A stretch of DNA of 64,000 nt from Monarcha castaneiventris obscurior. Taxonomy: Eukaryota > Chordata > Aves > Passeriformes > Monarchidae. The stretch covers positions 467,501-531,500 of the forward strand of contig JAMPIT010000417.1 of NCBI GenBank assembly GCA_026261815.1, written 5' to 3'. Shown here piece by piece: positions 1-12,045 of the stretch. The notes under the pieces are model-generated. The model saw only the letters and a program-made list of their open reading frames with translations, was not told the origin of the DNA and ran no database searches. Each line of letters begins with the position of its first letter. The stretch's first letter is position 1. The position numbers and the translations under genes are program-made.

Positions 1-1415
1 TTATGTTGTTATGCAATTCATTCATTATTAGATATGACAAAAAATATCAGAAATATCAGAAAAGAATAGTAATGCAAATATAAGTGCTTTGGGTGCTTTT
101 ATTCCTCAGATGCAAAAAATAAATATAGACACATAGAAACACACTCCAAATGCAAAACCAAAGTAATATGCCTCATAACAAGAAATGTTTCTGTGCTTGA
201 ATATTTGACGTAAAGTTTGCTTGAGTCAGAAACTGCTATTTCCTCATTCACCCATTATCTTGCATTTCCTACTTATCAGGAACACACACACAGAAAAAGG
301 CAGCTTTTAAAAACATTCCCAGGAAAGAAGTGGTCCTGCAGATCCATCCCTCTTTCCTGCCTTTACCCTGTATTAGACAAATGCTAGGGCAGGAGCATCT
401 CACAAGGAAAGAAATGTACTGTATTTTTCCACAGATATTTACTCCCATGAGGCTGCAGACACAGAAAGCTGCACATAGAGTCTGGCTGTCCAGAAGGTCT
501 GACAACAGAAGTAAGGACCACAGAAGCGTAATTGCATGGTGAGGATGGCCTCCGCAATGGCAGCAAACTGCTCCACAGATGATAAAGCGGCAAACTCATA
601 AAAATGAATTTCAGCCTCTAATAGCTGTATGCCATCATGAACCTTAAGTATATATTATCAAGAAAGGTCAGAATATGCATGTCTTCTCTCATAATGTAGG
701 TTTAATCCAAACTGACTCCAAATACACCTCTGGCATTGGAGGTTTGAGTGAAAATTAAGGTGGCAAAAGACCTAAGTCATAGATACAAATTGACACCTTG
801 TGGCAAAAGCAAGTGAGACAGCGGCCCTCATAACGGCTCTGTTGCCACTTCAACATTAACTCTGTCAGGACACGCCATGCCTTTTATACATTCAGGTGTT
901 TTACTTGAGCAGCTCACTGTTCCAGGGCTCCTTGCTTTGCTTCCAGCTGAAAAGAGAAGTTGATTATGTCTCAGGAAGCTTAGGGGCAATCATACCTATC
1001 CACCAAGACAGAGCAGTCCTGATATTTCTGAGTGAACAGGAACCAAACTATAGCACAGAGCTTCTCTGCTTTAAGTCTCTTTCATTCCAGTGCTCTTTAT
1101 GTTTCTTTAGTAAATGACTGCTTCAGTTTTTGATCAGCCATGTGCTACGTTTTTGCTCCTTAGTGTTCTATTCTCTGGGGTTTCTTATGCGTGCAGGCTT
1201 CTAACTAATATTATATTCAGTCAAGCCCTGCTCACCAGACAGTTTAATCTCTAGTACTACCTCATATTTTTAAAATTGGGACAGTGGTATATGCTTGCAC
1301 TATTTTGGAGGCATCTCTCGCTTCAAAAACCTTCAAAAACTGTCTCAGCTATGGAACCCCCAACCCCAGGAAGGCTACATCCATGGGAAATTCACATGAG
1401 AAGCAGCTGAGGAGG
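1..1415. other. Unique AT-rich non-coding DNA
   Basis: No open frame here exceeds about 80 codons before the LTR-like sequence starts, and none carries a recognisable domain. I see no splice-flanked exon, RNA gene or repeat family. It reads as ordinary intergenic or intronic vertebrate DNA. Confidence 0.6.
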
Positions 1416-1893
1416 TGTCACAATCCATTAAAGACCCCCAAAGTGCCCCCAGACTCATTCCTGAGACCTTGCACCACAGGTCTGCACATGATGCAAAGGG
1501 ATGCAACAACCCAGAGCCTGCTGCAAGAGCCTGTGTCAAACTTGCACCCCCTCAGGAGGGGTGTCTGGGCATTCCCACCTGGTCTCAACTTGTATTAACC
1601 CATTGGATTCTATGTTTTTTGGGGAGACTGCCACCACCAAGAAGACCAGATGGAGAGGAGCAATGGAATATCATTGGGATCCATGGCATGGTGATATTTG
1701 CTTTAATCTACCTCTGTCACTATCTTTCTGTCCCCTCACCTCTTTTCTATTTCTTTCTCTTCCTTTTTATCTCTCTGTCTCTCATATTCACTGTTAAATA
1801 AAAACCATACTAGTGCTTTTGTCATATGGTCTCATCTGCACCTCAATTTGGGCAGAGGCATTTCTAATAACTTTAAAAACTGGACCATAACAC
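1416..1893 (+). mobile_element. Probable solo LTR of an endogenous retrovirus (bird)
   Basis: The block is more GC-rich than its surroundings and has the architecture of a retroviral LTR. A possible TG start lies at 1416. From 1700 to 1790 there is a long pyrimidine-rich stretch dominated by CTCT and TTTC. A polyadenylation signal AATAAA follows at 1797-1802, then a short R/U5-like tail ending in CA near 1892. The middle part (about 1600-1700), with the words GGATTCTATG and CCACCACCAAGAAGACCAG, resembles LTRs I recall from passerine genomes; that is recall, not a search. No gag, pol or env remnant adjoins it, so it would be a solo LTR left by LTR-LTR recombination. No convincing target-site duplication is visible and the 5' boundary is uncertain by about 100 bases. 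Frames of 98-128 codons overlap it but look like chance. Confidence 0.55.
1797..1802 (+). promoter_or_regulatory. Polyadenylation signal AATAAA of the LTR
   Basis: The hexamer AATAAA directly follows the pyrimidine-rich stretch and lies about 90 bases before the proposed LTR 3' end. This is the expected place for the signal that defines the R/U5 side of a retroviral LTR. Its assignment depends on the LTR call. Confidence 0.45.
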
Positions 1894-3680
1894 AGGATAG
1901 GTGCAGCCTGTGTGATCCCACCTGTGTTTCAGCTCAAGCCCTGAAGCCGCAGACCGACATCCACAAGGAGATGAGCCAGCATGAATCTTCTCTTCATCCC
2001 AGCTGGGTCTGTCTGCCTGGGCTCAGCATCCCCAGCATGGCTTCAGAGCTTCTACACCAGCATTTAGCCAGGCTTTCTGTGCATGGTTCATCCAAACTTG
2101 CACCAGCTCAGCAGTGAGATAAGCCAGTGCAGACCTCACAGTGATCCACTGGTGGCTTTTCACGTGACAGAGCTGCAGCACATAACCAGTCTCAGAAAGA
2201 GCAGAACATAAAATCTGTTTTTATATGAGCAAAGAAGATGATGACAAAGCGCCAATCCCTTTTGAAAAGCCAATCTGATTGTTTGCTTTCTGGAGAAGAA
2301 GATTTTGTTTTGTGTAATCTTTGGCAGAAAGAAGAGGGAACAAGGGGGGAAAAAGCTCGAGTTCCTTCAGACTCAATGAAAAGTGATTGGCTTTGGTTTG
2401 CTGACAGCTGCTGTCTGCTGGCAGACGTGGCCTTACACAGGTTTGGTTTCTATGCTTCAGTTTTTTGCAAAGCAAACACAAACAAATTGGACGGATTGAC
2501 ATGAGTGAGCTGAATGTGTTTTTGCCTGTTGGAATACTGAATTTTCTTTGGCTTTGGAATGAGGGAAGAAGGAACCGGACACAATAGATGAGGAACAGTG
2601 AGAAGATCCAAGTAGGGAAGAATAAAATCCTGAAAAGATTTGCATCTGCCTGCCACACACAAGGATTACTGCTGACAAATTGAAAGCAGACTAATCATAT
2701 CATGAAACTCAGCATTACATTTACTTTTTTGGTCAGTGACAAAACCAGAAAGACAGGGAGAATAATGAAACATAATGAAGAGAACTACAGTATGTTGTTA
2801 TTATTACTTCTGGAATTTTGTGTTGAGTTCTCCAGTTCTTTGAGTTCAGTTTGCTCGCTTTTAGCACATATTTATTTATTATTTATTCTATTTTGAATAT
2901 AGAACAGCTGGATGTTCCACAGGATTTTTTTCTTCTGTTTGAGAAAGCTCTACTGTTGTAAAGCCTCCTAGAGCCAATGCTTCCTGTGCTGGACCTGCAT
3001 TGCCTGGTTTAAGTTCAGCCTTGGGGTTAAAACTCATGGAGGTGAGGAGGAGCATGTCAGACCCAGGCTTTTTTGTGAGCAAGTTCCCAGGGGAATTCTG
3101 TTGCTGAGGGAGTTTGGAGAGGCAGGAACCAGCACTGATCGTCTGCATCTGTAGCCAGACAGTGGATGTCACAGGGGCAAAGTGAAACACATGCTTGGAA
3201 AATTCTTTGGAAATCAGCCATATTCAGGGAATAAAGAATGATTTATGTTTGGGATTTCACTGCGGAAAATAAATCCACCAGTTAACTCTCAGGTTAGTTT
3301 TTTCTTTCCAAAAAACAGGTTTTTTTCCAACTAAAGAATTAAAGATGTCTCATAGAAAAAGAGCACTGTACTGAAGTGTGTTACATTTTTATTTTAGGTG
3401 TTGTTCATTTGTATTATCTGTGTCTATGAAATTGCTAATAAAACTGGTAACCCTAAATCGGTGTGGATTACAATACTCTTGTGAGTGCCTTATGAGCACT
3501 TACAATCCCTTACTAAAGCAGTATTAGAATTGTGTCTTCTAATCCACTGCAAATGGAGTTGCTATTCCACAGTTAAAGGGTCATTTGAACATGGTCTCTT
3601 TTAGTCTTTGTCTTTCCCCACCTCTTCTGACTAGTTTTTCTTCCAGTTTAACTTGGAAATTTTCAAGTTTTTAGGCATGC

Positions 3681-3697
3681 TTTTTTTTTTTTTTTTT
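3681..3697. repeat. Poly-T tract (T17)
   Basis: Seventeen uninterrupted T residues. It is a mononucleotide tract and could be the complement of a retroposon poly-A tail, but no adjacent element is recognisable. Confidence 0.9.
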
Positions 3698-3797
3698 AAA
3701 TTCCACAATTGATTTCCCTAAATATACCTTTTCTATTACAATATTTCCCTGAAATACAATTATTTATTTATTTTTAAAAGACCCATAGGGCCATGAC

Positions 3798-3820
3798 AAT
3801 AATAATAATAAGAATAATAA
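3798..3820. repeat. AAT trinucleotide repeat
   Basis: A short imperfect AAT microsatellite of about seven units, broken by one AAG unit. Confidence 0.8.
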
Positions 3821-6069
3821 GAAAGGATTTATATTACTGAATGCAATTTACATCTTAGGTATATGGTGTATGATTCCCCAAAGAAAGCACAGGGTCTATG
3901 AAGTTATTTTTAAGTGCTGCTGACTCTGAAATTGTAAAGTCAATAAATTTGATACTGTTAGAGACAAAGATTATCTTTAAAATTTCTGTCCTTCAAGATG
4001 AAGGTAGCAGAAGACTCTCCTTTCTTTGTGAAGTTATATCTAATTGCTCAACTTCTCTGGCTTCCTTTGCATGCAGTCTAAATTATAAGGACTGTTCATT
4101 AGTTGCATTTAAACATAAAGATCATGATTACTAGGAGGAAGAAAACTTTCTGTGAAGAAAAGAACCCAACCCAGTGTTTCAACTCTTTTTCAGCCTCCTG
4201 CCCCTGTGAAAAGATAATCTCTGCTTATTTTGTCAGCAAATGTCAACCATGTCATCTCTGTTTATAGATGAATGCATTTCAGTCTTGAAACGTTTATTCT
4301 ACGCCTCTGTCAGTGGATGATTTTATCCTTAGGTAGTCTCGTGCAAAGAGATGGTGTTCCTTTTATGGATCTGAAAGAAGTGATGAAGAAAAAATTGTAA
4401 AGGATTGAAACTGGATTGCAGCTTTGGGCACTATCTGGGTTGGCTTTTGTGGATTTGTAAAACTGCATTATATCCCATTGTGGGAAAGGTGAGGTGCATG
4501 ATGTAAAGTGTAAATATAACTTCAATTAACTCTAAACAGTCGAAAGAAGTGAAGAGTGAAACTGGAGAGTTGAGAAGGGTGGTACAAATACATTTGGTGA
4601 ATTATTTTCCAAAAAATGTACTTAGTGACCAATTTTTAAACATTGTAAAAAGTGCAAATGAATAAAAGTTGTTTCATGTGGGCAAGTATAAATACATGTC
4701 TCTAGAGGAAATGTGTTCAGTGATGAAGAACTAAGGAAAATTAACAGAATGTGAGAGTGAAAATAACATGTTCAAGTCAGATTAATAAGGATTGCTTCAA
4801 TATGTCCAGATACAAAGAAATATAATACAAAATAGATTAGTAATATTACAATAAGGAGCAAAAGGGACCTAGACCTAAAGAAGGGGGATCTTACACAAAG
4901 ATTCTTTCCTTTTAGTCTTTATTCTCTCTCTCAACTGTTTTTGATCAAAGAACAGACTCCTTTAACTTCTCCCTGTATCAGTTTTCAAAAACAATAGAAA
5001 ACAGTAAAAATGAAGTCTTGCTCACCTGTGTTCTTGCTCACCACTCACAGAAACACAGACTGAAGTATGTCCTTGCATGTGTGCAACCTCACAGGTAAAA
5101 TTTTGTCTCCATTTGAGATCACTGCCAAAACACTTAACTGATTTTTCAATCGATTCTGTCTTCTACAGTCCATAAACAGAATGGCAGCTAGCGCCACCAT
5201 CTGCACCTCTTTTTAGTTTCTATTTCTCTTGTGTCATTCAACACTGTACAAAAATCTTAAGCTTTACAGTTAGGTGAAAATGGAAGGTAAAGCCCTTCAG
5301 GAACTGTCCCCTGCTGCTTTGCCTGTGCCACATCTCTGGAGAATGCTTCCTGTTGTTACCACTCCTGATGGTTGGGTACTTCTGCAATGACACGGCCATT
5401 GCTAGGGCAAGGCAGGGGACTTAGCAGAAAAGGCAGCTTCTGCTGTGAAAACAAACCGTTTATCCCCTAGTGAACACAAATCCGGGAAATTTGTCTCCCA
5501 AGGGCTGGCTAATTTTATCCATATCCTTGAGATAGTAGGATTCAATTTTGCCTGCCCTCCACCTAAAATGCCTTGAGCAAGATTTGCCTCTGGCTGTTGT
5601 TCTGTGCCCAGGGTCACTAGAGCTTAGATAGCAGTTACTGTTCAGCCCAAAGCCTCCTAAATTTAACAGAAATGAAAACTTTTCCTAAATGGATATTTGT
5701 TTTTAATGTGTTATACTGAGTATGTGACATCAATATATTCAATCTGTTACTATTAATGACTAAACTGCAAAATCATAGATTTAAAAATAATTACATGTGT
5801 TAGCGATTTTGTCACTGAGAATTAGTTGTTGCTAGCACTTGCAAATTATTCAGAATTTCAAGACACTGTGTCCTTCCTCAAGAAGATGTGGAGTTGCATG
5901 ATTAAACTCAACACAACTTTGAACACACTTACAGATATAGATGTTTTCATAAGATCGCTTTAATAAGTAAATTTAATTTACCACACTATTTGAACAAATA
6001 CAATGTCCTTTTAAAGACTTAATTAGTAACATTCAAATAATTTTTCTTTGAATGAGTCTATATCAAAAT

Positions 6070-6135
6070 AAATGTTGATTTGAAGAAAGTGAAGCCTTTC
6101 ACAACAAAGGCTTCACTTTCTTCAAATCAACATTT
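6070..6135. repeat. Perfect inverted repeat, 30-bp arms with 6-nt loop
   Basis: The left arm (6070-6099) begins AAATGTTGATTTG and ends GAAGCCTTT. The loop is CACAAC (6100-6105). The right arm (6106-6135) is the exact reverse complement of the left arm over all 30 bases. Pairing stops at once on the outside (T at 6069 against C at 6136). There are no terminal features of a known transposon and no target duplication. The complete absence of mismatches suggests recent origin, for example by template switching during replication. As RNA it would form a 30-bp stem, which is more perfect than a typical microRNA precursor. Confidence 0.95.
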
Positions 6136-9100
6136 CTGAGCTTATCTTTCTTTTTGATTTTCCATTTTTTCCATGATTTCCATTGAGAATTTCCCATCTT
6201 GAAATTTAAGACACTTTTGAGCAGAAGTAACACATAGACTTCGGGACCAGAGCAAAAGTGAGACCAGAGAGATTCTGGAAAGGTACTTCAAGGTAAGAAA
6301 GTGTCTCAGGGTCCGAGAGGAGGAGCTGTGTCTTCAGGGCAGAGATTTAAGTTCATCCTGAAGAGAAAAACAGCTGGAAGGAGACTGACTGTGTGGGATA
6401 TTCCCTGGGAATATGTTTGAAGCATATTCCTTGCTGCTTATCAAAAAAGAACATTTAAATCTGAATACTCCAAAACAAGGGAAGCATTATGGAAAGATAA
6501 TTAACAGAAACAGTCTGGTAAAAATAGATAAAAATTATAAAGAGAGGTATGAAATTGGGAATGAGATAAATTATTACAATGTGCTGTCTGGTGCCAGTGA
6601 TTCTATCCTTACACATAAGTCAAGACCTGTTGAAGTTTGAAATCAGATGGCAGAGCTTTGATGTTTATTCAATGTTAACACTTACTGTAAAATTAACACA
6701 CCCAAAATCACTCTTATGACAGTTTTGATTCTGTTTTTATTTGTACAAAAAGTGACTTTTCTTATCTAGTCCCAAGAATCTGTATCATTACTTGATGATT
6801 TGACATGGACAATTCACTGGTTCAGTCATGTTATGCACTTCCTATGTGTCCTGTAGCAGGAGTGTTTCTACTGAAGGAATTTTTCGTGTTGAAATTTGTT
6901 TTGCATTAAAAGATGATTCCCTGAATAAATAATAAGCTTGAATTTTCAGCTAAAAAAAAGTTGGATTTCAATGCTTAATTTAGATGAAAGGAAAAAAACC
7001 AAAAACATAGTGTGATTTGATTGACCCAAAGTGGGGGTTTACTTAGGATGCTCATAAAAAAAGTGGAGAAAAATTCACTTTGTTTCATATAAAATATTTG
7101 TCAAAGTTCATTTGATCTGAAGGTGCACTATTTAAATCATTGTTTTGTTCAGTGCTAGACCAAAAGTCATCACAGGGTTTTTTTACCCCAAACACAGTAG
7201 CATCTTGAATGTGAAAGGGCTTATGGATCATTAGGATGTTTTACTCTAACCCACCTCCTCTAGTGTTATTAGTAGGAACTAGGTTCAGGAATGCCTGTTG
7301 CTGCTGCCTGGGATGGGGTCTGGCTCATGGCTGCAGGGCTGCCATTGTGGCACAGAAGACTGGCCTTCAAATGAACAGAATTTAATGCTTCTGTCTCTAT
7401 TTCAAGCCCAAGGAATAATAATTATTATATAATAATATATTCAAACACCCATAATTGTTGGTTTAATAAAAGAACTTTCTTCTCCCACAAAACCATTTTT
7501 GCATATTTTACCATCACAGTTAGAACAGCACAAACACTAAGAATCAGACCTGTCTGAGATATAGGTGCTTTCCCAGCTGGGCAGGTCCACTTAAACATAG
7601 GCCTATAGACCTGTGTCTCTGCTTTACACGTCAATTCTTTCAAAATCTGTTTTACCTGTGACTCAAGTTTGTGCTAGACTAGCCCTAAAGGGACAAAACA
7701 TTTTGCTCTGTCTCTCTTATGAAGTGTAGCAATAAGGCCCCACTCTCAGCATTGAGAGGTTATTGGAGTGGCTGCCAGACACCACACATACTCTGGATGC
7801 AATGGCATTTTGGTGCAAGCAGCAGTGATCTGTTTGTCTACCTGTGACAAGAACTAGAGCAAACAAGTGAGTTATGTGACTCATTTTGAACAGTCATTTT
7901 AGAGGAAATGTGAGTAGCAATCAACCAAATACCAAGCATTTCTACTCAAGAGCTCTACAGATTTTTCCAATCAATTAAAAATAAGCATATTAACATTGTG
8001 TATTCTGCCTTGAAAAGTTTCAGTAAAAATGCATCCCACATACAGAATACCTGAATCTGTACTGAAATAACCCAAGGGTCTGAAGTACAAAGACAAAAAA
8101 ATACAGAAGAGTCACGACATTAGTGTGAAAAAATGAAAAATGAAAATCAGCCCATTTGAGACTGAGAGAACCCAAACCTACCTGAACTCTGCCTTCACCT
8201 GCTTGTGTACCCTGAGCACTCCTTTTTATCTCCTTCTCTGCAACTGATCTCATACATCTCTTGTCACTTTATGCAGTAAAACCATTTAACCTTGCAGTTC
8301 CTCCCATGGCTACACCACTCCCCAAGGAAGGGGTTGGACTGATGATGGATCTACTCCAGTGTGTTTCCTGATGGCCAGCAAATGGGACTTTGGGGCTTCT
8401 TCCCTGGGACCTCTCAGTCTTCCCAGAACCAGAGCAGAGCCTTACGTGTGCATTCATGCTTTACACTAGAAAGCCTAAGAAAATGACACACTGAGTTGCT
8501 TATCTTACAGGTGCCTCTGTTCACTATTGACTCGCAGCTGCCTGAAAAAAGCCACAACAGTTAACCTTAATAAATGCTTGGTGCGTGCAGCGAAATCACA
8601 CAGTTTACTGCAATGAAATAAAAACTGTAAAAGCTTCATTTTCCTTTGGAAGCAGACACAGAGGGTCAGTGAATATTTATAACTAAGGAGCAAATAATCT
8701 TTTTTTCACCCTTCACATCTGCCATTTACAAGGAATGATTGCCTAGGAGATTTCAGTTAATGACAACAAAATCACCTTGTACATTATAATTTTCTCTAGG
8801 CATCACATATATGAAGAATAGTGAGACCTGCTGCAATTCAGGAAAACCACGAGATTATAGAAACTAAAACCTGACATATGAATTTAATGTTATTAACAAT
8901 ATTTTTAATTAATATTAAGGTGCATAATTCTGGATACACAATAGAGTTTTTAAAATCAGAGTGCATTTGGTTTCATATGAAATTTTTAATGTTTTTATTA
9001 ATTTATATCTCTCATGACACCTTCTGCTTTTTACTTTTGGATTATATATTTATACATGTAAAGCAGAGAATAGGTTTTCCCTTTCTATAGTTCTTTGCAA

Positions 9101-11895
9101 TTTAAGCCTGATGGATATTCTGAGGTAGCTTTCCAAAATATCTCTATTAAATGGTCTGTTGATCCCTACAGCTGTAAATACCCACAGCACATTCATTTAG
9201 CAGGAATGCAATTTAGTTAGAAAAATTAAAATGGTATAAATTATCCATCTGGAAATGACTGTCTTTTTGCCAAAACACCATTTGGGATACATTCTATCCA
9301 GTCTGGCCCAAGTCACTGACACTATAAAAACAGTCTAGGGAGTGCATTCATTTTAAGATGTTATATATTATGCCACCAAATTAGTCACAGTATCATTCAT
9401 CTCCAAACACATAATTGGGAGCCATGAAATGTACCATGGACCAGCTGGGTAGCTGAGGAACCTTTCCGCAGAGTTAGAAGAGCTATAATCCAGTATTCAA
9501 GGCAGTCTGCCTGACTCCCATCGAGGACCAACACCTGGGTTTTCTGAACCTCAAGTGTGCCAGCTGCCCCTGACAATCTCTGCTTGTTCTTGTGTTTGTA
9601 CGTGTTTAACGTTCATAAAATGTTTGCAGGATCCTACAATACCAGGTAGTGGGAGAAATAATCTGGCATTGCTGTAATAAATATTTCTGTTACAAATATC
9701 TCTGAAGTCTAATTTTGCTTACTCCTTCAGTCAGCTTTTGATTTTGTTGCAATGTGTCATGAGGCACATTAAAATTTAGATACGGTCACAGTGTACCTCT
9801 TTGAAGTCAACTTTTAAATGTTAAATTAATGAAAGCTGAATGATTTGCCTCGTGGGAGTCACAGTGCAAATCTAAGCCAGTTTGTCAGGCCACTTTACAA
9901 GGGCTTGATGGCCAACTAGAAATCTGGGAACTCCCACTCAGTCATTCATGAAGTCTTTAAACAGTTTCTCAGAAGTGTTCAGAAGTCGCCTGGAATGACA
10001 GTGTATTTCCATTAACACGTCCATCATGGAACACAAAGTTTTTTGTTAAAACTCTTCGTTGCTGGTATTTTTGGAATAATCCTGGCAGTGCCTCCAAACT
10101 TCACTCTGGGAGCACAACTAGCTGGAGTCAATCTTTATTACTTGTGGGATGAGGAAGTTTCAGTGGGACAGCAATTTCAAAGGGTGTATTCCTTCCCAGT
10201 GACATTAGAGATTCCTCAGAAATAACACAGGGGAAAATTTTGGGTTGCTGGGGAAAATAAATCAGGGACAGATCCAAGGAACTAGTGGTCACATGCAGAA
10301 GCCCCTGAGCTGGAGCAGTAACATTTTTGCAGTAACCATGCAGTCCTCATGCTGACTGTGAGGGTCCATGGGTGGGTGATTCCTGCTTGCCACTGACCAC
10401 CAGGCAACTCCTATTGTGGCTCACGTGTCAAGATTACAAACAGCTTTCTATGAGAGCTGGGAAAAGAAATCATTTTATCCTAGTGAGCTCTGGCTCCAAC
10501 AGCCAGGAATATGCAAGGAAGTGTGAATTAAAGCAAGAGATGTCTCTTGTACATGAAGGTGGAATTAATGCTGTAGCCAGAAATTTGACAAAGCATTGGT
10601 GTTAGAAAGAGTTGAAGTGACTTTTTAAGGCTGCTGAGACACTACAATCGTTACTTCTGTGATTAGACACAGGTTTGGGCTATCTCATGAGCTGTAATAA
10701 TATTTTGTGGTGCAATCAGGCAGAGGAAAAAAAGCAGTGCACTCCCAATTACCTGCAGGAATTCTTTATGCTCATTCTGTTTTAACACAGCAAGTTGCTG
10801 CTTCAGTCTTTAATTCTTGTTCTAAGCTGCTGACAATCCAAAAATTTCAGATGTGTTTGAGAAGAGAAGTTTATGTGCTGAAAATACTGTTCATTTCAAA
10901 GTTAAAATTGAAACCAAGCTTGGAAAAATTCTGCAAATTGTAGGTAGTACTGTAAATGATTCTGCAGAATTACCATAATTTCCCTTCCCAGGTGCTCCTT
11001 TTTACTGTAGAACACATCTATAACTGTAAAAGATAAATCTTTTTGTTATATACCGAAGAGATCAGTTATAGAGAATGTTCAATACTTTTTAAAGACTTTA
11101 TGCCCATGAGACTAAATCATCTTAAAGCAATTTCTCTGCAAAAACGCACACAGTTAATCTCTTCAGGATAGTTCATAGTCCATGGAAATAGCAGCACAGA
11201 CGCCTTAGTCTGACAAAACATACATTTTTTTGCACAAGCTCAGGAAAATTAAGCTAGCCAGTAGGCTAGAGAGTGTTGGGGAGGACTGGGGTGGATGACA
11301 AAGAGATTTCCTGTCTTACTTGAAAGTAGAGAAAGAAAGGATCAAAAGACTGACAGGAAGTGGGCAAGTATTTGGGCTGTGGTTGATAATGTTTTGTTAC
11401 AAAATACCTTCACGATTTTTTTTTAACAGGAGAACACCTCTCCTTATCCATGCAATGACCTGCTGCAATTCTTTGGGCTGGGTTTTGAATATAACCTTGC
11501 CCAGCAGCACACTGTCTTTTGTAGTTGACGTAAATGGCAAAACTGCAGAAAATACTTGAAAGGACCAAGATAAACCAAGAAAAATAATAATTAGAGTAAA
11601 ATTTACTTCCAATAAGAAATTTCTATAGAATTTAATCACGATTTTAATTAATAATTCTGTTTCGTTTGTTTAGTGCACATTCATTCAATATATCTATATC
11701 ATCACATTATACAGTATGAATTACTGTGAGTTATGTATATGAATTACAAGAGCAAACTTTTGTCAGTTACTTGGGGTTTATCTCAACTTCCCGGAACACA
11801 AGGGTATTCACAATACTTTCTTTTAATAAAATATGCAGAAAAACTATGTGGGTGAGAGAGCAAAATTAATGCTTGCTATGCATTAAGGAACACAA
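6136..11895. other. Unique non-coding DNA
   Basis: All frames are short (about 80 codons or fewer) and none resembles a known protein. AT-rich runs are scattered through it, for example near 7420-7440. A short word near 8.33 kb is faintly like a CR1 3' end but cannot be supported. No RNA gene is recognised. Confidence 0.6.
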
Positions 11896-12045
11896 TGTCA
11901 TAGATTTTTGGAAAAAACCTTTAAGAACATCGAGTCTGAGCACTAACCAAGCACTGACAAGTCCACCACTGAGCCATGCCAGTAAGTGCATCTACACATC
12001 TTTCAAATGCCTCCAGGGAGGTGACTCAGGCACTTCCCTGCAGTG
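11896..12045 (-). mobile_element. CR1 LINE 3' end fragment, minus orientation
   Basis: Read on the plus strand, this is the reverse complement of the 3' untranslated tail of an avian CR1 non-LTR retrotransposon. It starts with a degraded form of the terminal words (TCATAGATTTTTGGAAAAAACC). It continues through CATCGAGTCTGAGCACTAACC, AAGTCCACCACTGAGCCATG and CTCCAGGGAGGTGACTC, in the order expected from the family. The usual next segment (ACTTCCCTG then GCAGCCTG) decays after about 12040. Only about 150 bases remain, as is normal for 5'-truncated CR1 copies. Many differences from the family consensus I remember indicate an old, inactive insertion. Confidence 0.88.

Larger units (their letters stand above)
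1894..6069. other. Unique non-coding DNA with simple repeats
   Basis: The longest frame is 145 codons on the minus strand at 2221-2658. It has no domain and no coding-like pattern, and overlapping short frames occur on both strands. Low-complexity tracts occur near 3.68 and 3.80 kb. I see no recognisable transposon or gene. Confidence 0.6.

Noticed and set aside
1415..1801. 128-codon frame overlapping the LTR-like block.
   Set aside because: It lies within sequence that looks like an LTR, and its C-terminal half comes from the pyrimidine tract. No retroviral protein resemblance.
2221..2658. The longest open frame (145 codons, minus strand).
   Set aside because: It has no recognisable domain, signal peptide or coding-like composition, overlaps other short frames on both strands, and its length is within chance for 64 kb.
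6070..6135. Calling the 30-bp foldback a microRNA gene.
   Set aside because: The stem is fully paired, unlike typical precursors, and neither arm matches a microRNA I recognise. Without small-RNA data this cannot be supported.
8325..8375. A word similar to the CR1 tail (GGGGTTGGACTGATGATGG).
   Set aside because: Only about 20 bases match and neither the upstream part nor the terminal repeat can be seen, so chance is likely.
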